Counted from the stretch's first letter, positions 1 to 13,810 are shown. The stretch: 64,000 nucleotides of DNA from Chrysomallon squamiferum (GCA_012295275.1 CM022671.1:31773750-31837749); one strand, 5' to 3'. Made by a program: numbers and translations. The notes: a model not told the origin generated them from the letters alone.

Positions 1-920
1 TAAGTATCAAACATAATTTTGCATTGACGGTGAACGGTAGAAAAACCTAACTGCTGCCAAACCATATAACTTTTATTCCTTTGTGTAGTTATCTGCATCA
101 CGTTTTTCTTTTTAATTGTTCATGGCTATTATTATTATTTTTTTTTTTTTTTTTTTTTTTTAATAATATACTAACAAGAAGTGTTATTTATATACAGATT
201 CCTTTAGACACGAACACATTATTTTACAACAGACTTTGATACACTAGTGTGGAGCTCTGACCAGAATGGGGAAATTTCTCTATAGAGTGATGAATATTGA
301 TCGTGTGGAGTTCAGTTTTTTCAGACCATTACTATGCATGTATTTGGTAGAATGTTGAAACGTCATCAATATATCCCTGTACTGTGTAATCTGTCGTCCT
401 AAATCCTGCATTCGAAATAATATACTTGATCAACATTACCACCGTTTCTACCTACAACTTAATGATACCCTTGAATAGTTTGAGCTATTTCTAATACAGG
501 GAGGAACAGACAGGAACAGATAACTGATTGTTACTGGATAAAATTTTCTTAGTTTCTTGTTATCTGTGCAAGAGGTAACATTGTAGAGCACTCGAAATTT
601 TATATCAAATACTGAAATAAATTTTCTATCAAATACTGAAAGAAATTTTCAATTTAATTAGTTGCCGATGATCGATTTTGTGTCCCGGTGATAAGTAATT
701 ATTCTTGAAGTAATTTCAAAGTGAGACACTCCTTGGCACACACCCTCCTGGATGTGAGTAGATTTTCTTTCTTCCGAGCCATTCAAGTGGTAAGCACGTG
801 GTAGTTCATGTATTATACATGTCAGGTTAAATGAAGTTAAACTTCAAGACCGTGTTTGTGTCGTCCATCTTCTGTCGGTTTTGCAGAAATAAAATCCTTC
901 AGTATAATATATTAGTTTCG

Positions 921-1056
921 TTCAGTTTATTTATTTATTTATTCATTTATTTAATTATTTATTTATTTACTTATTGATTTATTGATTGATTGATTGATTT
1001 ATTTATTTATTCGTTTGTTTGTCTGTTTGGTTGGTTGCTTGGTTGATTATTTATTT
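921..1056. repeat. ATTT/TTGA/TTGG tetranucleotide-rich tract
   Basis: Successive blocks of TTTA, TTGA, TTTG and TTGG units, grading into one another. This is typical slippage-derived simple sequence. Confidence 0.8.
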
Positions 1057-1585
1057 ATATTTAACGTAAGAATTATCCATACATCAGTTTTAATCCATGT
1101 TTCTCTAAAAGCTATTTTGAGATACTGATATTTTGAAATTTTGAAATATTCATTGCATAGCAAATAAATCATTAATTTTAGGAGGGTTATGGTACTGTTA
1201 CAGAATAATTTTGAAGCAATTTTCTTTTGTTATTTTTTTTATATCTATTTATCGATGTATAAATCTTTAATTCTATGCAGACATATCGACCAGTTCGTTT
1301 GTTTGTCTGTGTATATGCATAACTATTTGCCTGTCGTCTCTCTGCTTATACATCTATCAATCAGTCCTCCAGTACTGAACAATACATTCATGATGTCTGT
1401 ATATCAGAATATGTCTGCCACTGTCTGAGATAAAATGAAAGAGAAAGAGAGTATGAAAAAGTGAGTAAGGAAGAGTGAGTGCTGGATTGAGAGTGTGAGA
1501 GGGAGAGTGAAAGCGAGAGTATGGGAGAGAGAGAGAGGGCAAAAGGAAGAAAACGTGGGATAAAGCAGAAAGAGACAGAGTGTGG

Positions 1586-1712
<127 letters not shown>

Positions 1713-3786
1713 TCACAATTCCATGTTGAAAACGTAATTCTAAATAAATCTTTTATTTATTTCTGTAAAAAAATAAAAATAAAAGCCAAATTAAATTGGA
1801 AATTCGATCGCCAGAAACTTCTATTCGTCTTTTTTCCCCCTCACTTTCGTTAAATAGCCATGTCCGTTGCCATGCCAAAAACAGGAATTCTTTATTTCAT
1901 CAACTCGAAGTGACAATAATCAATTTCTTAGCCAACATATGCATTACATGGGATTACGGCACTGAAAGAGATAATTCTTGGCGGGTGGTGTGTTTTCTAG
2001 CTGTGTGTTGTCTATAATAAGTGAAAAGAAATGAGAGAAAACGAAACTGATCTTCTGTATTTAGCAAGTTGTATATATAATCTGGAATAGTGCAAACTTA
2101 AATAAAAATAATAATTAAAAAAGCAAATTTCTCTAGTTTTTGTTAAAGTACGCGAAGTAAATTGTGATATTTCAAAGTTTACAGCTATTGTTTTTTATTT
2201 TTATTGTTTTTATTTATTTTTTGTTTGTCATCTTATGTTTTATTTTGATATTTGGTGGTGTAATATGCTATATTATATTACATTGTATTATATTATAATA
2301 TTGTATGGTAAAGTATGTTGAATTACGTAATGTTATACTATTATTACATTCAACTGTACTATACTGCATTACATTAAATTATATATTGCATCGTTCTGTG
2401 CTGCATTGCATTACATTATATTACATCATTTTATTACGTTATTTAATTTTATAAATTATTTTTTAAATACTGCTTTTCTACAGGCGTTTATTTACTACGC
2501 ACTCTTCACTTTCACTGATTCATTCAACAAAATTCATTTTTAATTTGTTTATACCGAAGCATGTACTGGATAACATCTAATAAGCAACCCAAAATGAATG
2601 AATCTTGAATACAACCTGTATAACAAGTACACTGTCATGTCTTTGCAAATATTAAAACAAGACCCCAACAACCTGCGTTTACTTCTCGTTTCAGTGGATA
2701 AACGGGTATTCCACAGATCTGTAAGTTAATATATCTTTCAAGCAGACGAAACACACACTGTGTAGGCCTAAGTTTTGGAATCAGCGAACAAAACAGACTG
2801 TATTATATACAATATTCAGATTAACGAATTAAAGGCACCTATTTAACCGTGAAGCGAGATATTTATGAAATAATGTGACGATTGTTTTGGCAGCATGTCT
2901 GTGCAAGGGTATGTCTGTGTGAGTACTGGTGTGAGTGCTAGAGATAATGGTGTAAAAACAGTTTGCAGGGTAGTAATAACAAAAACTTATAGTCATAGGT
3001 TTTACTTTATTTTTTGAAACTTTTTTAAAAACATTGTTTTCAGAGTACCTATGGGCTTTATTGAATGAATAATATAAGGTAAAAAAATTCCAGTTTTGAT
3101 TATTAATTCAGATAAATATGTTTGTTTATTAAGTTCATACAAATGGTAATAGATAGCTCAGTTAAGAATTTGAGTGTGAGTTCATTATAAAGAAGCGCAT
3201 TACACAAACGAAAATTACAAAACTTTGAATACTTATTTTCTTTTTTTTTTTTTTCTTCTATTCTATTCTTTCATTATTAAAATATTATTATTACTTTTTT
3301 TTTTCTTCGCTTATTAAGCTTCAAAGTCAAATTAATAAATTCTTTTAACAACACCACTAAGCATGTTTAAATTTCTGTCATCTGCCATCAACGTTAATCA
3401 TTTGATGTTTATGATTTATGATCTTCAGTTGGAATTATGTTATTATGTCTTTCAGCTGGAAGCAAAGAATTAAACACTCTTCAAAAGATACGACAGTACA
3501 TACCACCATATTTGATATACACGTGGCACTTGGTGGGACGGGAAACTGACCTATGGTCCATCGATGAAAAACAGCCAAACAGTCTCTGTAGCATATAGCT
3601 CAAAAACCCGATCGAAGAAAAACAGTCAGAATGGCCGTTAAAGGAAATAATCCAAAAGTCCAGTTTTATCGGGCCTCCGACGAGAAATACTTCAACTGGC
3701 CTCCGTCTTGAAATTACACAATGGGCAACCATTGTTTATATGTTTAATGTGTCTCGTCTCATCCGTCTCTCGAATGACTTAGAACG

Positions 3787-4812
3787 TTAGTGTGTTGCTT
3801 CATTCTCCGATTCTGTTGGTGCAAGCCACCACGGCAACGGAGCGTAGTAACTCTTAACATCTATAGCTTGTTGCTTTCCGCTCCGGTGTTTGGAAAAGAA
3901 GCTCTTTTTTAAAGCTCTGAATTTTTTGCTGATGGTGCAGTAAAAGACGACTTTACTACTGTCATTTACATACTGAGCAAGATCGCCAAACTGTGAAAAT
4001 CTGTCAAAGTGGAAAAAATGTCTGAAGTTGCTTGACACTATGTAAAAGAAAGGGTAACCAACGATGACAGAGAGAAGGAACAAAATTCCGATTGCTACAA
4101 TTGAATCCATTGGATTTTTTCTTCTTGTTGCTCTGAATCCAGTCGTTTCAGTACGTGCATCGTGTGTTGATTTCTGCCCAAAGAACATGACGATGTTCAA
4201 AAGTAAAATAACCAGTCCAGGAACAATGTAAATGACAATATTTTCCAGAATGAAACACATCATATTATAATAGTAATACGCATTAGGTTTACGCGAGCCA
4301 TCGCTGTCCTGAAACATACGGGTTCCTTCCAAATTCCTCCAAATTTCTGGGAGAGCCAACAGTGAACAAAGAATTGCTATAAACGCAATGAGAAACTTTG
4401 CCGTTCGTCTGGAGCACAGCGTCACATACCTCAGCGGCTTGAACAGCGCAACACACCTGTTTATTGTAACCACGACCGTCAGAAATGACGTCCCGTACAC
4501 CGAAAACTTCGCCATCGTTGTAACGATGAAAAATACGAATTTATAATCGCGAATCAATGACAGAACTCCGACGTTTAAAACAAAGAGCAGACCAATGGAT
4601 TTGGAAAACAAGTACAAGCTGTCTACACACGCCAGAAAAGTCAGGTACAACGATGTCGACGCCTTCTCTTCGTCTGACGACCAAATAACGCTTGAGAAAA
4701 TGTTTCCTGCGATCCCGGCGACGGCGATTGCAATCAACGTGTACGTCAACTCTTTTGGGGCTTCGTCAAGCATTTGCAAGGTGTCGTTGCTTCCAGTTTG
4801 TTCCTCAGCCAT
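3787..4812 (-). CDS. class A (rhodopsin-like) GPCR, single coding exon
   Basis: A 341-residue seven-helix receptor for an unknown ligand at the plasma membrane. Predicted helices lie at about 22-44 (Gly36-Asn37 in TM1), 53-80 (LACVD in TM2), 92-118, 137-155, 188-211, 236-260 and 276-294. The DRY box reads NRC (118-120), followed by a Pro-Leu-Arg-Tyr loop motif. TM7 lacks NPxxY and instead reads NDSSKVVFYC before a basic helix 8. No Cys is present at the outer end of TM3, so the usual TM3-ECL2 disulphide is missing. The ATG at 4812 follows directly on a strong splice-acceptor sequence (pyrimidine-rich, ending TTGCAG), so a 5' UTR exon probably lies upstream. The layout resembles invertebrate peptide or orphan receptors of the FMRFamide-receptor-like type, but the subfamily is not resolved. 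Confidence 0.88.
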   Translation of the reverse strand: MAEEQTGSNDTLQMLDEAPKELTYTLIAIAVAGIAGNIFSSVIWSSDEEKASTSLYLTFLACVDSLYLFSKSIGLLFVLNVGVLSLIRDYKFVFFIVTTMAKFSVYGTSFLTVVVTINRCVALFKPLRYVTLCSRRTAKFLIAFIAILCSLLALPEIWRNLEGTRMFQDSDGSRKPNAYYYYNMMCFILENIVIYIVPGLVILLLNIVMFFGQKSTHDARTETTGFRATRRKNPMDSIVAIGILFLLSVIVGYPFFYIVSSNFRHFFHFDRFSQFGDLAQYVNDSSKVVFYCTISKKFRALKKSFFSKHRSGKQQAIDVKSYYAPLPWWLAPTESENEATH

Positions 4813-5476
4813 CTGCAACAGAAGAGCAAGATAATTACGTCGTGTTAAGCAGTCGACAAAAAGCTTATTTTACAGCTTGCGTTGTTTTAGTGTATGGATT
4901 TATTGGATTCCGGCTTATCCGTTTTAATTTGTCAGTTTACGTTCAGGCCGTTAAGCAAAAAATGAATTTTATGGGGGCTTTGAGGTCTAGTTGTTTGAGG
5001 ATTATATTACTGTTATATGCATATAAAATTAAAATTTGAAAATTTTGAGCTCTTCGCCTTCTGTTCTATTTGTCATATTACGATTTCTGTAATTAATATA
5101 TTACTGAAAGGTTTTCTGTCTTCGCTTACAAGAATAATCAAAATTTCTTATAAATTAATTTGTTGAAAGTTTAAGTCCTTTTAGGAAGGAGAATTTCATA
5201 ATTTTTTATAATCACTGTCTTGAAAAGTAATATATTTTTTGTATATACCACACTGTTAAATAAAAATAAAATATGGTCTCAAATTTTCTCCTCGTTTCCA
5301 AAATACTTACGTCAAATTAAATCAAGTCTGTTACACTCGCATGATTTTGATAGATTCAGTGTTGTGAATGAAAGAAAGCTTTGTGCGTTCTCTGCAATCA
5401 TCAACAATATTTTTTTATTTTTTGGATGTTTTCTGAAAAGACGAGAAAAATATACGAGTTTTAAAATTATTTATTT

Positions 5477-5477
<1 letters not shown>

Positions 5478-5506
<29 letters not shown>
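5478..5506. repeat. poly-A tract
   Basis: A run of about 29 A followed by A-rich sequence to about 5570. The Lys-rich frame through it is not a gene. Confidence 0.9.
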
Positions 5507-5519
<13 letters not shown>

Positions 5520-5999
5520 CAGAAAATTAAAAAGAAAAAAGTTAAAACAGAAAAAAAAAAAAAATAACAAGAATAAAGAAGAAAACAGAAATTAAACAAA
5601 TATCGAGATACAAATTTAACTAAAATAAAGAATAAATTGAATTATATGTCAATCTAACCAGATGGCTTTGAATCTGAGAATTCGTGATATATGCTGTCCT
5701 ATCCTGAAACGTAAATAAAAGATCCCATCTTGGTAATGGAAAAATGTAGCATGTTTAGTCTGAAGACCCAAACTGTAGACACGATATAGCCGATGGCAGA
5801 CAGTTAATCAATGCAGTTGTTAAATACGAGAGATTTCTGAACAGTTTTTTTAACAGCTGTTTATTGGATATCGAATATTTGGCAGTTTGAGACATAGACA
5901 AAACTCGATTTTCCGTTTACATCTAGGAATATTTATAATCTTTTCAACAATGTGTCACTTGTGAAGCATTGTTAGAATGGAAAAAGCACTTTAAATACA

Positions 6000-6122
6000 A
6001 TAACAACAACAGAAAGAAAAAGAAGAATAGGAACAAAAACAAAAACAATAATAATAATAACAATAACAATAACAACAACAACATCAATATCAAGAATAAG
6101 AAAAACAACAATAATAACAATA

Positions 6123-6162
<40 letters not shown>

Positions 6163-6180
6163 CAACAACAACAATAACTT
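6000..6180. repeat. (AAT/AAC)n trinucleotide repeat
   Basis: AAT and AAC units dominate, with GAA/AAG-rich edges. They give spurious poly-Asn and poly-Leu frames on the two strands. A related tract sits at 31780-31935 in the duplicated copy. Confidence 0.9.
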
Positions 6181-6920
6181 CAACACCTGTAACGATAATG
6201 ACATTAATATTAACAAAATAAACTACAACCCACCAGCACCACAGATCAATCGCATTCTCACCTGACAAAATGAACGCTGTCGTCTGCATCCGCGCTGCAC
6301 AACTGGGATACTCTGGCCAACAACGTCTCATCAGTCAGACGCAAAGGCTTATGGGAAAGGATGTCAAAACATATTGATTTTATCGCAACGTATTGGAAAC
6401 TGACGCATATTAGGTAATTTGTTCAAATAACAAACAAATAATACATGATAAAACCCCGTCTTCGTTGATAGAGAAATACTAATTGAAGACTGCACCAGCG
6501 AAGCAGCAGCAGTAGTAGTAATAGTAGCAGTAGTGGTGATATAATCCGTAATCATAATAATACTATTGTTACTATCACTACAGTCACAGCTACTACTTTC
6601 GTTGTTGTTGTTGTTATTATTGTTATTGGTTGTTATTATCATCATCATTATTTTTATTTATTTTTATTTATTTATCTACCTATCTAACCTACCTGTTTAT
6701 TCTATACATATAGTTTTATGATATCAAGAAGTTTTATATTGCCTCATATGTAAATGATTTGTACTTTTTGATAGTTTCTTGTAAATGGTCTAAGGTGATG
6801 TATTTTATATAATTATTGTGAAAAATGTATTGGGTCTAATGTCATTTGGACGCTTAACAATTTCAGACGCATATTTCAGAGTATGAATAAATGAAGAAAC
6901 CGATATTTCATATTATTTAT

Positions 6921-6928
<8 letters not shown>

Positions 6929-6963
<35 letters not shown>
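6929..6963. repeat. (ATT)n microsatellite
   Basis: About 11 ATT units in a row, followed by a conserved flank that recurs after the ATT tract at about 32440-32495. Confidence 0.9.
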
Positions 6964-7580
6964 GTAAGTTAAGTTACAATGTTACTTTCTTTTATATAAA
7001 TAAAGTTGTATATAAGTATTTAAAAAGTTGTAAAAATACAGATAACAGTGGATTTCATTTATAACTGGTTAAACAAGATATACATAATTTTTGTGCCCAA
7101 GTAAAACTGAAAGAAACATACATTTGTTTTAAATTATCATCTTGCCTCCGTGTTTGTTTATTAGCATCAGTATGATCATCATCATTATTATTTTTATTTA
7201 TTTATCAACATCATCATCATAATTATAAACATCATCATAATTTATATATTTACTTTAAATTTTTTTAAAATAAACTTCTTTTTTTCTTTCTTTATTTTTT
7301 TCTTTATTTTTTATTTGAGATATTGGCCGATTTGATTGCTTATAATCATAATTTATTTGATACACTTCAACAGTGATTATAACAGCCTTTGATAATATGA
7401 ATTATTTATTCAAGGAGAATCACTCCGTTTTACGATAAATCTGTAGTGGTCTTTTTTTTTTTTTTTTTTTTGAGAAAGTTATGTAATAAGTATGTAATAA
7501 ATCGTGTTTTTTCCATGAAAGAAACTGTCCGGATTAATCTGCATAATGAGAATGACAGAGATCCAGACGAGAGCTTGTAA

Positions 7581-7965
7581 ACGTTCAGAATAACTAAATG
7601 TGACAAACTGGCGAGGCGTCGCGCTCAGTGGAACGGGGTAATAGAGGATCTTCCACCTTCCATACTGGACACCCGTGTATACGAACTCCCTTGTCCTGTA
7701 ATAGACAAGTTAGGTCTGATGTTGTATAACGACGGACGAGGGGAGTCGGGGAACTGGGAGGGGCTGGCCGAGGAGCTGGGGATCACGACAGTTTCCGAGC
7801 TGGAAGCAGTACGACGTCGTGCGCAGGTGGAGAAGACGTTTCCAGGGTGTTGCCTGCTGAAGGACTGGATGGCAGGGGAAGGAAAAACTGTTTACGTTTT
7901 ACTGAGAGCTTTGAAATCACAGCGAAGACTGGACTGTTTGGAATTCCTCGTTCAGAAATGTCAAG
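7581..7965 (+). CDS. death-domain exon (orphan, partial gene)
   Basis: This frame is open from 7581 (a stop lies at 7578-7580) to a clear donor at 7966 (GTAAGA), ending in phase 1. It encodes a compact helical death domain: LPCPVIDKLG for helix 1, then NWEGLAEELG, ELEAVRRRAQ, CCLLKDWMAG with the conserved Trp, TVYVLLRALK, and RRLDCLEFLV for the last helix. The ATG at 7719 falls inside helix 1, so translation should begin further upstream. A weak acceptor (TTCAG) ends at 7588. The pattern fits adaptor or kinase death domains of the MyD88/IRAK/Pelle kind, but UNC5-type or other receptors cannot be excluded. No upstream or downstream exon is recognisable, so this may be a fragment. Its base composition is clearly richer in GC than its surroundings. 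Confidence 0.75.
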
Positions 7966-9120
7966 GTAAGATTTACGACTGTTTACGCTTTATATATATG
8001 TATATTACTTAAAAATTAAAATTAAATAACACTTCCATGCTAGTCTTGAATGAAACAAATTTCTGTTAAAGATAAAACATTAGTCTGTTACTCATACAAA
8101 TCATACAAGACTAATGAGCATTAATCACAACAATTAGAGTACACACAGCACTGAAGCAGAAATCAATCAATCATTGTCATCAGCAGGATCGAATTTGTCT
8201 ATAACAATAATCACAGTAACATTATAAATACTTCATAGTGGTGACAGGAACGTCTCAAAAACATGTTTCATTCAAAATATGTGTATATACACACGTACAC
8301 AAACAGTATACACATATATATTATATGCATTCATATATACACACATACGTACATTTTGTTATCAAGTATGGAACTGTGCTGCTTTTTTATTTTTATTTTT
8401 TTTATTTCACAAAATCGAAAAATGCTATAAAATATATTCTTTTTGACACCATGATCATGACATACTGTTAATTTGAAATTTTAGTTTACATTTGTTTTTT
8501 CAAAAGTAAAATAAAACTGCTGAAGTAATGTTGTTGTTTTTTTTTTTTGTTTTTTTTGACAGAGGTTGTAAAATGGAAGATGAATTTTTACTGAACATAA
8601 ATGATCTTAGTAAAAGGACAAAAATATGGAAATGTAATTTTCATTTTTTTTAATGCAGTTTATTAAAGATTATTAAAAAAGAATGTTAATAATAAAAAAT
8701 ACATTATTTACATTTCTTTGAATTAAATATGCTCAATATTTTTTTTAATATTTTTTTTCTGTGCAATCTAAACAATTTAAAACCCACAATTATTATTTAT
8801 TTGAAATTACTTGTTGTTTTAAAATGATAAAAAGCAATAAGATTGCACAGAAGTGCAACTCAAAACTTTCTTTGAGATACATAAATTCATTTTTAATTAA
8901 TTAGTAAATGTATCCTTGTGGCAATTCCTACTTGTTTGTTTGTGTTAATAAATTTCATCTAAACGTTCTTAGGTACCATATACTAGCTTTTTAGTATTTA
9001 GTTACTTTTAGTTAATAGTTTTTATTGTTGTGCATGTTTTATAAAATCATGTGTAAATATTAATTGTTACAGTAAAACTTTTTTCCTTAAACATTCATTT
9101 TCATAAATACAACTCAGTTA

Positions 9121-9262
9121 AAATGTGTACGTGTGTGTGTATATATCTGTGACAGTGGGTGTATGTGTGCGTGTTTTGTGTTTATTATGTCTGTGTGTGT
9201 GTGTGTTTTGTATGTGTTTGTGTGTGTGTGTTTTGTATGTGTTTTGTGTGTGTGTGTGATAA
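9121..9262. repeat. (TG)n-rich microsatellite
   Basis: Interrupted TGTG/TTTTGTATG blocks. The open frames here (Cys-Val and Thr-His rich) are repeat artefacts. Confidence 0.85.
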
Positions 9263-12200
9263 ATCTCAGTATTTTACCTGTATATTTACAGATTGTTTTC
9301 AAGGTTATAAGGGAACAGAAAACATGAGTGTTTAAATAAGTATAAACATAATGTTGCTTGTACATATATGTTTATGTATAGATAAATAAATAACAGTATT
9401 GACACAGACACATACATGTGTAAAATAATGTAACTGTATAAATATATACAAATGTTTATTTTTTAAGTTCACATCATGGTTCATAATAACTCCTGTTTTT
9501 GTTTGTTTATTTGTTTTTCTTTTGTCTGCTTATTATATATTTATATCTATTTGTATACCATGACATTTTCTGTTATAGCTATATGTATTGAAAATTCATT
9601 TGTTTTAAAAAAAATATGTAATAACAATTTATAAAATAGGATCTCAAGTTTGTTTCTTATAAATACCATTTAATCTAAAGCACTAATTATTATATTTATC
9701 TTAACTGCTAAATTAATTTATAATTTTATTTTTGATATAAAATCTTTATTATATGTATTCAAATTTATAATTTTTTTTTTCATTTGTCAGTTCAGAAATT
9801 GAGTTAATAAATATTTCAACTCAACTTTAAATTTATTAATCGAAAATGCTAATTAATTTAAACATTGTATTTATCTAAACATTTAATAAAATTTTAATAA
9901 CAATATTACATTTAAAAAGACTATTAATTAAAATTTAATTTAGAAACTATATTAAAGCCCAATTTGTTTTTACTTCTGTCTCAAGCGTTATTTTTTTTTT
10001 TTTCTTTCTTTCTTTCCTTATTTTTAAGCAAATAATAATACACTGAGTATCATTAAAAGCAGCATTTATACATACGTCACACTATGTGTGTGTGTGTGTG
10101 TTGCAATTATTACTGAAAGGATCATGCATTTTCTTTCTGACAGTTTAAAGTGGCTTAAATGAGAAAAGTAGGATTATTTTAGGATTATTTTTAGCAGTGT
10201 AATAATAAAAACAAATACATATATTATTTCTAATGATTAGTTTAGATATAGTTAGATATATTATTTAAGTTCAGAATAGTTTATGTGTGTGTAATGCTAG
10301 TTCCTAGAATCATTTTGCAGTAGAGTGGGTGCAAGTAAATTTTCTTTTTTCAGATCCTGACTTCCAGATTTATTTTTATTATTATTTTTTTGTTATTATT
10401 TTTAATGTTTGTATAATCAGAAAACTTTACTATTAATTAGAAAATATTCGTTTGATCATTTCATTTTACAAACAAAATTGTATAAATCTTAAGTACCATT
10501 CATTTATATCTGCTTATGAAATTTGTTCTAATTAAAATGTGTTATCTGTATAGACTTAAACATCTTGTAACTAATTGAAAAGTTCTTGATATATATATAT
10601 ATATAATAAAATTTTAACAATTATATGTGAAAAAGAAAATAAAGATATACATAGGATGTTTAATATTATTTTCTCCAATTTTTATGTCATATATAGGCAG
10701 GGAAGTATAAATACCCTTAAAATATCTTGAAATGGACAACTTTATTAAATGATTTTAAAGTTCATAATGTATACATAAAATAAAGATAAAGATTACTAGT
10801 GTTATTTAATTTTATTTTCTCAAATTTTTATCAGCCTATATTTTATCATATCCTGTATGAAATTACAGATACATGTGAAGTACCTCACAATGAAACATTC
10901 CTGTTAACAACTGCCAGTTTACAGTGAGAAACCTAAGTTGTAATGTCGCTGTTTTTGTTACTGAAAAAAGCCCACTTAAATTGTGATAAATAAATCAAAA
11001 CCTCAAGTGCTCTTTGTAAATGGTGAATAATTTTTACAGATTATTTATCAGTTTGCATCAAAAGTTTTCCATGTTAATGATATGAACATTATGCAAGTAA
11101 TACCAAGCAGTGAATATTGCAGTCAGATTAATTTTTTTTTAAATTTTATATAAGATTACAATCAGTTTTGTGTTTTCTATGTTGTCAAAAAGCAAAGACA
11201 TTTTCTTCCAGTACTTTATTCAGTTAATGTTATCATCTGTTTGAAATATAATCTCAAAAGTGGCTAAAGATTCTTAGTCAAAACTATTTGTATACAAAAC
11301 ATTATATCATGTACAAAATATTAATGTCACAGCACTTGTACAGTGAGTTAATTTTGACTGACTCAGATAACTTGATATCCTGGTTCAAATCCTGTTAGTG
11401 GAGGTTCTGTATACTTCTAATTTATAAAAACTGGGTGAATGGTTTCATTTCAAAGTGATTTATTAAATTAAAAACTGTTTATAATGTGCATGTATCACAG
11501 ACATTTAAAATCAATACAAGTGGCTGTTACATATTTTAACCATGTAATTAGTTTACACCATTGCTTCTTTTATTTATTTGTTTTATTTAGTCTAAAATCA
11601 ACTTACAAAGCCTGTGATTAGTTCATTTATTTTTGCTAAAAATCAATGTTTGCCTTGCATTTGTATGTTGTGTGTCATATACGATCAAAATGTATGTGTC
11701 TTTAAAAAATCTGATTTCATGTTACTATTGGTCACAGAACATCAGTGTTTAAAAAGTAATGTTGAAATTTAATTATTTTCTTATTTTTATTCCTGTTTTG
11801 TTTTTAAATATATTTAATAAAAGGGTACTTTGAACTTTCATTTTTTTTCCATTATATTTTATTTTATTAATTATTAGGCTTAAGGGGTGTTTTCTATTTA
11901 TTATTACTACGACTACAACTACTACGACTACCACCACTACTGGTACTACTCTTTTATTTACTTATTTTGTTATTTACTTATTTTTATTTTTATCTTTTTA
12001 ATGTTTTTGTTTTGTGAGGGTGAACAGAGGTTTTTTATTATTTATTATTTCTTTGTTATTCACTGAACACACTCTGACTGTATTATATTCTGTAAAGTTT
12101 ATATAGCTGTGTATAACTTTTAGTTTTCCTTGAAGTGTTTAGAAACAAGATTGTTTTACCAGTCTATTTATTTTATTCATATCTAAAACAAGGCATTGTT

Positions 12201-12737
12201 TTATATATTGTATGTATATAATTTCACATACTGGATTTTTGTTTTAAAAATCACAATATTGCCTTGAACCAGAAACAGTGCTGAATCAAAAATCAAAAAT
12301 TGTGAAGCCTGCTTTCATGTTACAAGAATAGGTTTATATGTAGATATATGTAAGATACATTAAATCATGATATTAGTGTGTAAAAATAAATGCAAAAAAT
12401 AAATTAATAAAATAATAATAATTTTAAAATGAGTAATTGATACATATATATATGTTTTACTTCATCTCCCTTTCCACATTTTTTTCCTTTAATATAGAAG
12501 ATTTATTTTTTATTATTATTTTTTTTATTTTTCAGTTTTTTTTTATAAATTAAGAAACAAAGATTTATTTTTTTTAATTTTTTTTTTCCACATGAAGTCA
12601 TGATTCAAATGTATGTCAGTAAACAACATGAATGGAAACTATTTTTGATTGTTATAAACATCAAATTAGTTTGTGTACTATGCACTTGGGTAAAAATATT
12701 AACTGCTTAACATCAATAAATATATTTTATTTAATGT

Positions 12738-12739
12738 TG

Positions 12740-12770
<31 letters not shown>

Positions 12771-12772
12771 TT
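12738..12772. repeat. (TTAT)n microsatellite
   Basis: About eight TTTA/TTAT units. The collinear place in copy 2 (near 34960) lacks the expansion. Confidence 0.8.
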
Positions 12773-13668
12773 ATTACGCTGTATAAGTGATATTTTTCTA
12801 TTCTAACTGTATTAAATATGGTTTGTGCCCTACAGTTTTTAAAAATAAATTTAAAACAGCTGATGTACTTAATGTTGCACAATGTTTTCTTAAGTTCTTG
12901 TCTTATATTAAGTTAAAATCTTAAATTGTTACAAGTGACCAATATTCCTGCTTTTCTTATGCACAGTCATATGTACAGGAACACATTTGAAAGCTACACT
13001 GGTAACTTTAATAATTATGTATGGAAACAGACCAAAACATATTAAAAAATATACCAAAATTGAGGAAACAAGTCCAGAAAAATAAACTTGTATTTTTCTG
13101 ATATATAATAGTAAATAAAATGTGTTTAATTCATGGTTAAGTAAAATCCTTTATATCTTGCCAATTTTTCCCCTAATACACATTTTTTTCTCAGCTCTTA
13201 AACATTTCTGAGAACAAGAAATGAAAGGTTTGTAATTAAAAACTGGGTAGTTCATTACAGTTCTAAAAACAAAATGATGTAAATAATTTTGTAAAATGTT
13301 TAACAAAATAGATCTGAAATCCAACAGATTATAAATTTACACAGAAATTGATTAAAAACAAAAACCAATGATATTCTGGAATTTATCCCAATTCCTTACT
13401 TTTTTATAGAGTGATTTCAGATCAAAATACCATTTTAAATTAAATCAGCAAATTAATTAAAAGTAATAAAATTACATTAAATTCAACAGGTCTTTGTCTT
13501 TTTCATGTTTATTAGTGAATATGGATGTTACAAGTGTTATCAGAATATATAAAACCACGCATAAATATAGATAAAGCAAAACAAAATTAATATTTCAATT
13601 CTTCTGAAGTAACAATTATATAATTTTTATGAAGTGCATAATGAACTTGGAAAAGAAATTAACACAAG

Positions 13669-13674
13669 TTTATT
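13669..13674 (-). terminator. candidate poly(A) signal of gene A
   Basis: AATAAA on the minus strand, about 137 bases after the gene A stop. The region is AT-rich, so the match could be chance. Confidence 0.4.
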
Positions 13675-13810
13675 ATAAAATGCTATAAATAATTATAAAA
13701 CGAAAAAAGAAAGAGATAACAGAATTGTTAGAATTATTTAATATATCTATAATTATAATGTCTGCTAAACTATCTGGAATGAATATTGAAAGTGAAACAA
13801 AAAATGTTTG

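Larger units (their letters stand above)
4813..7580. other. intergenic, simple-sequence rich
   Basis: No exon recognised. Contains an A-run (5478-5506), AAT/AAC-rich sequence (6000-6180), ATT repeats (6929-6963) and TTTATT/CATCAT-rich sequence to about 7300. The part from about 5960 onward is repeated at 31735-32760 (see the duplication entries). Confidence 0.6.
7966..13810. other. non-coding AT-rich stretch between death-domain exon and gene A
   Basis: No exon recognised on either strand. Contains a TG-rich microsatellite (9121-9262), many T-runs, a TTTA tract (12738-12772), and from about 10130 a sequence collinear with 32850-36400. It includes the 3' flank and probable 3' UTR of gene A. 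Confidence 0.6.

Noticed and set aside
3481-3732. 83-residue minus-strand frame downstream of the GPCR
   Set aside because: No splice signals or family features; more likely 3' UTR or flank.
5944-6331. Poly-Asn, poly-Leu and poly-Ile frames
   Set aside because: Translations of AAT/AAC repeats with no domain outside the repeat.
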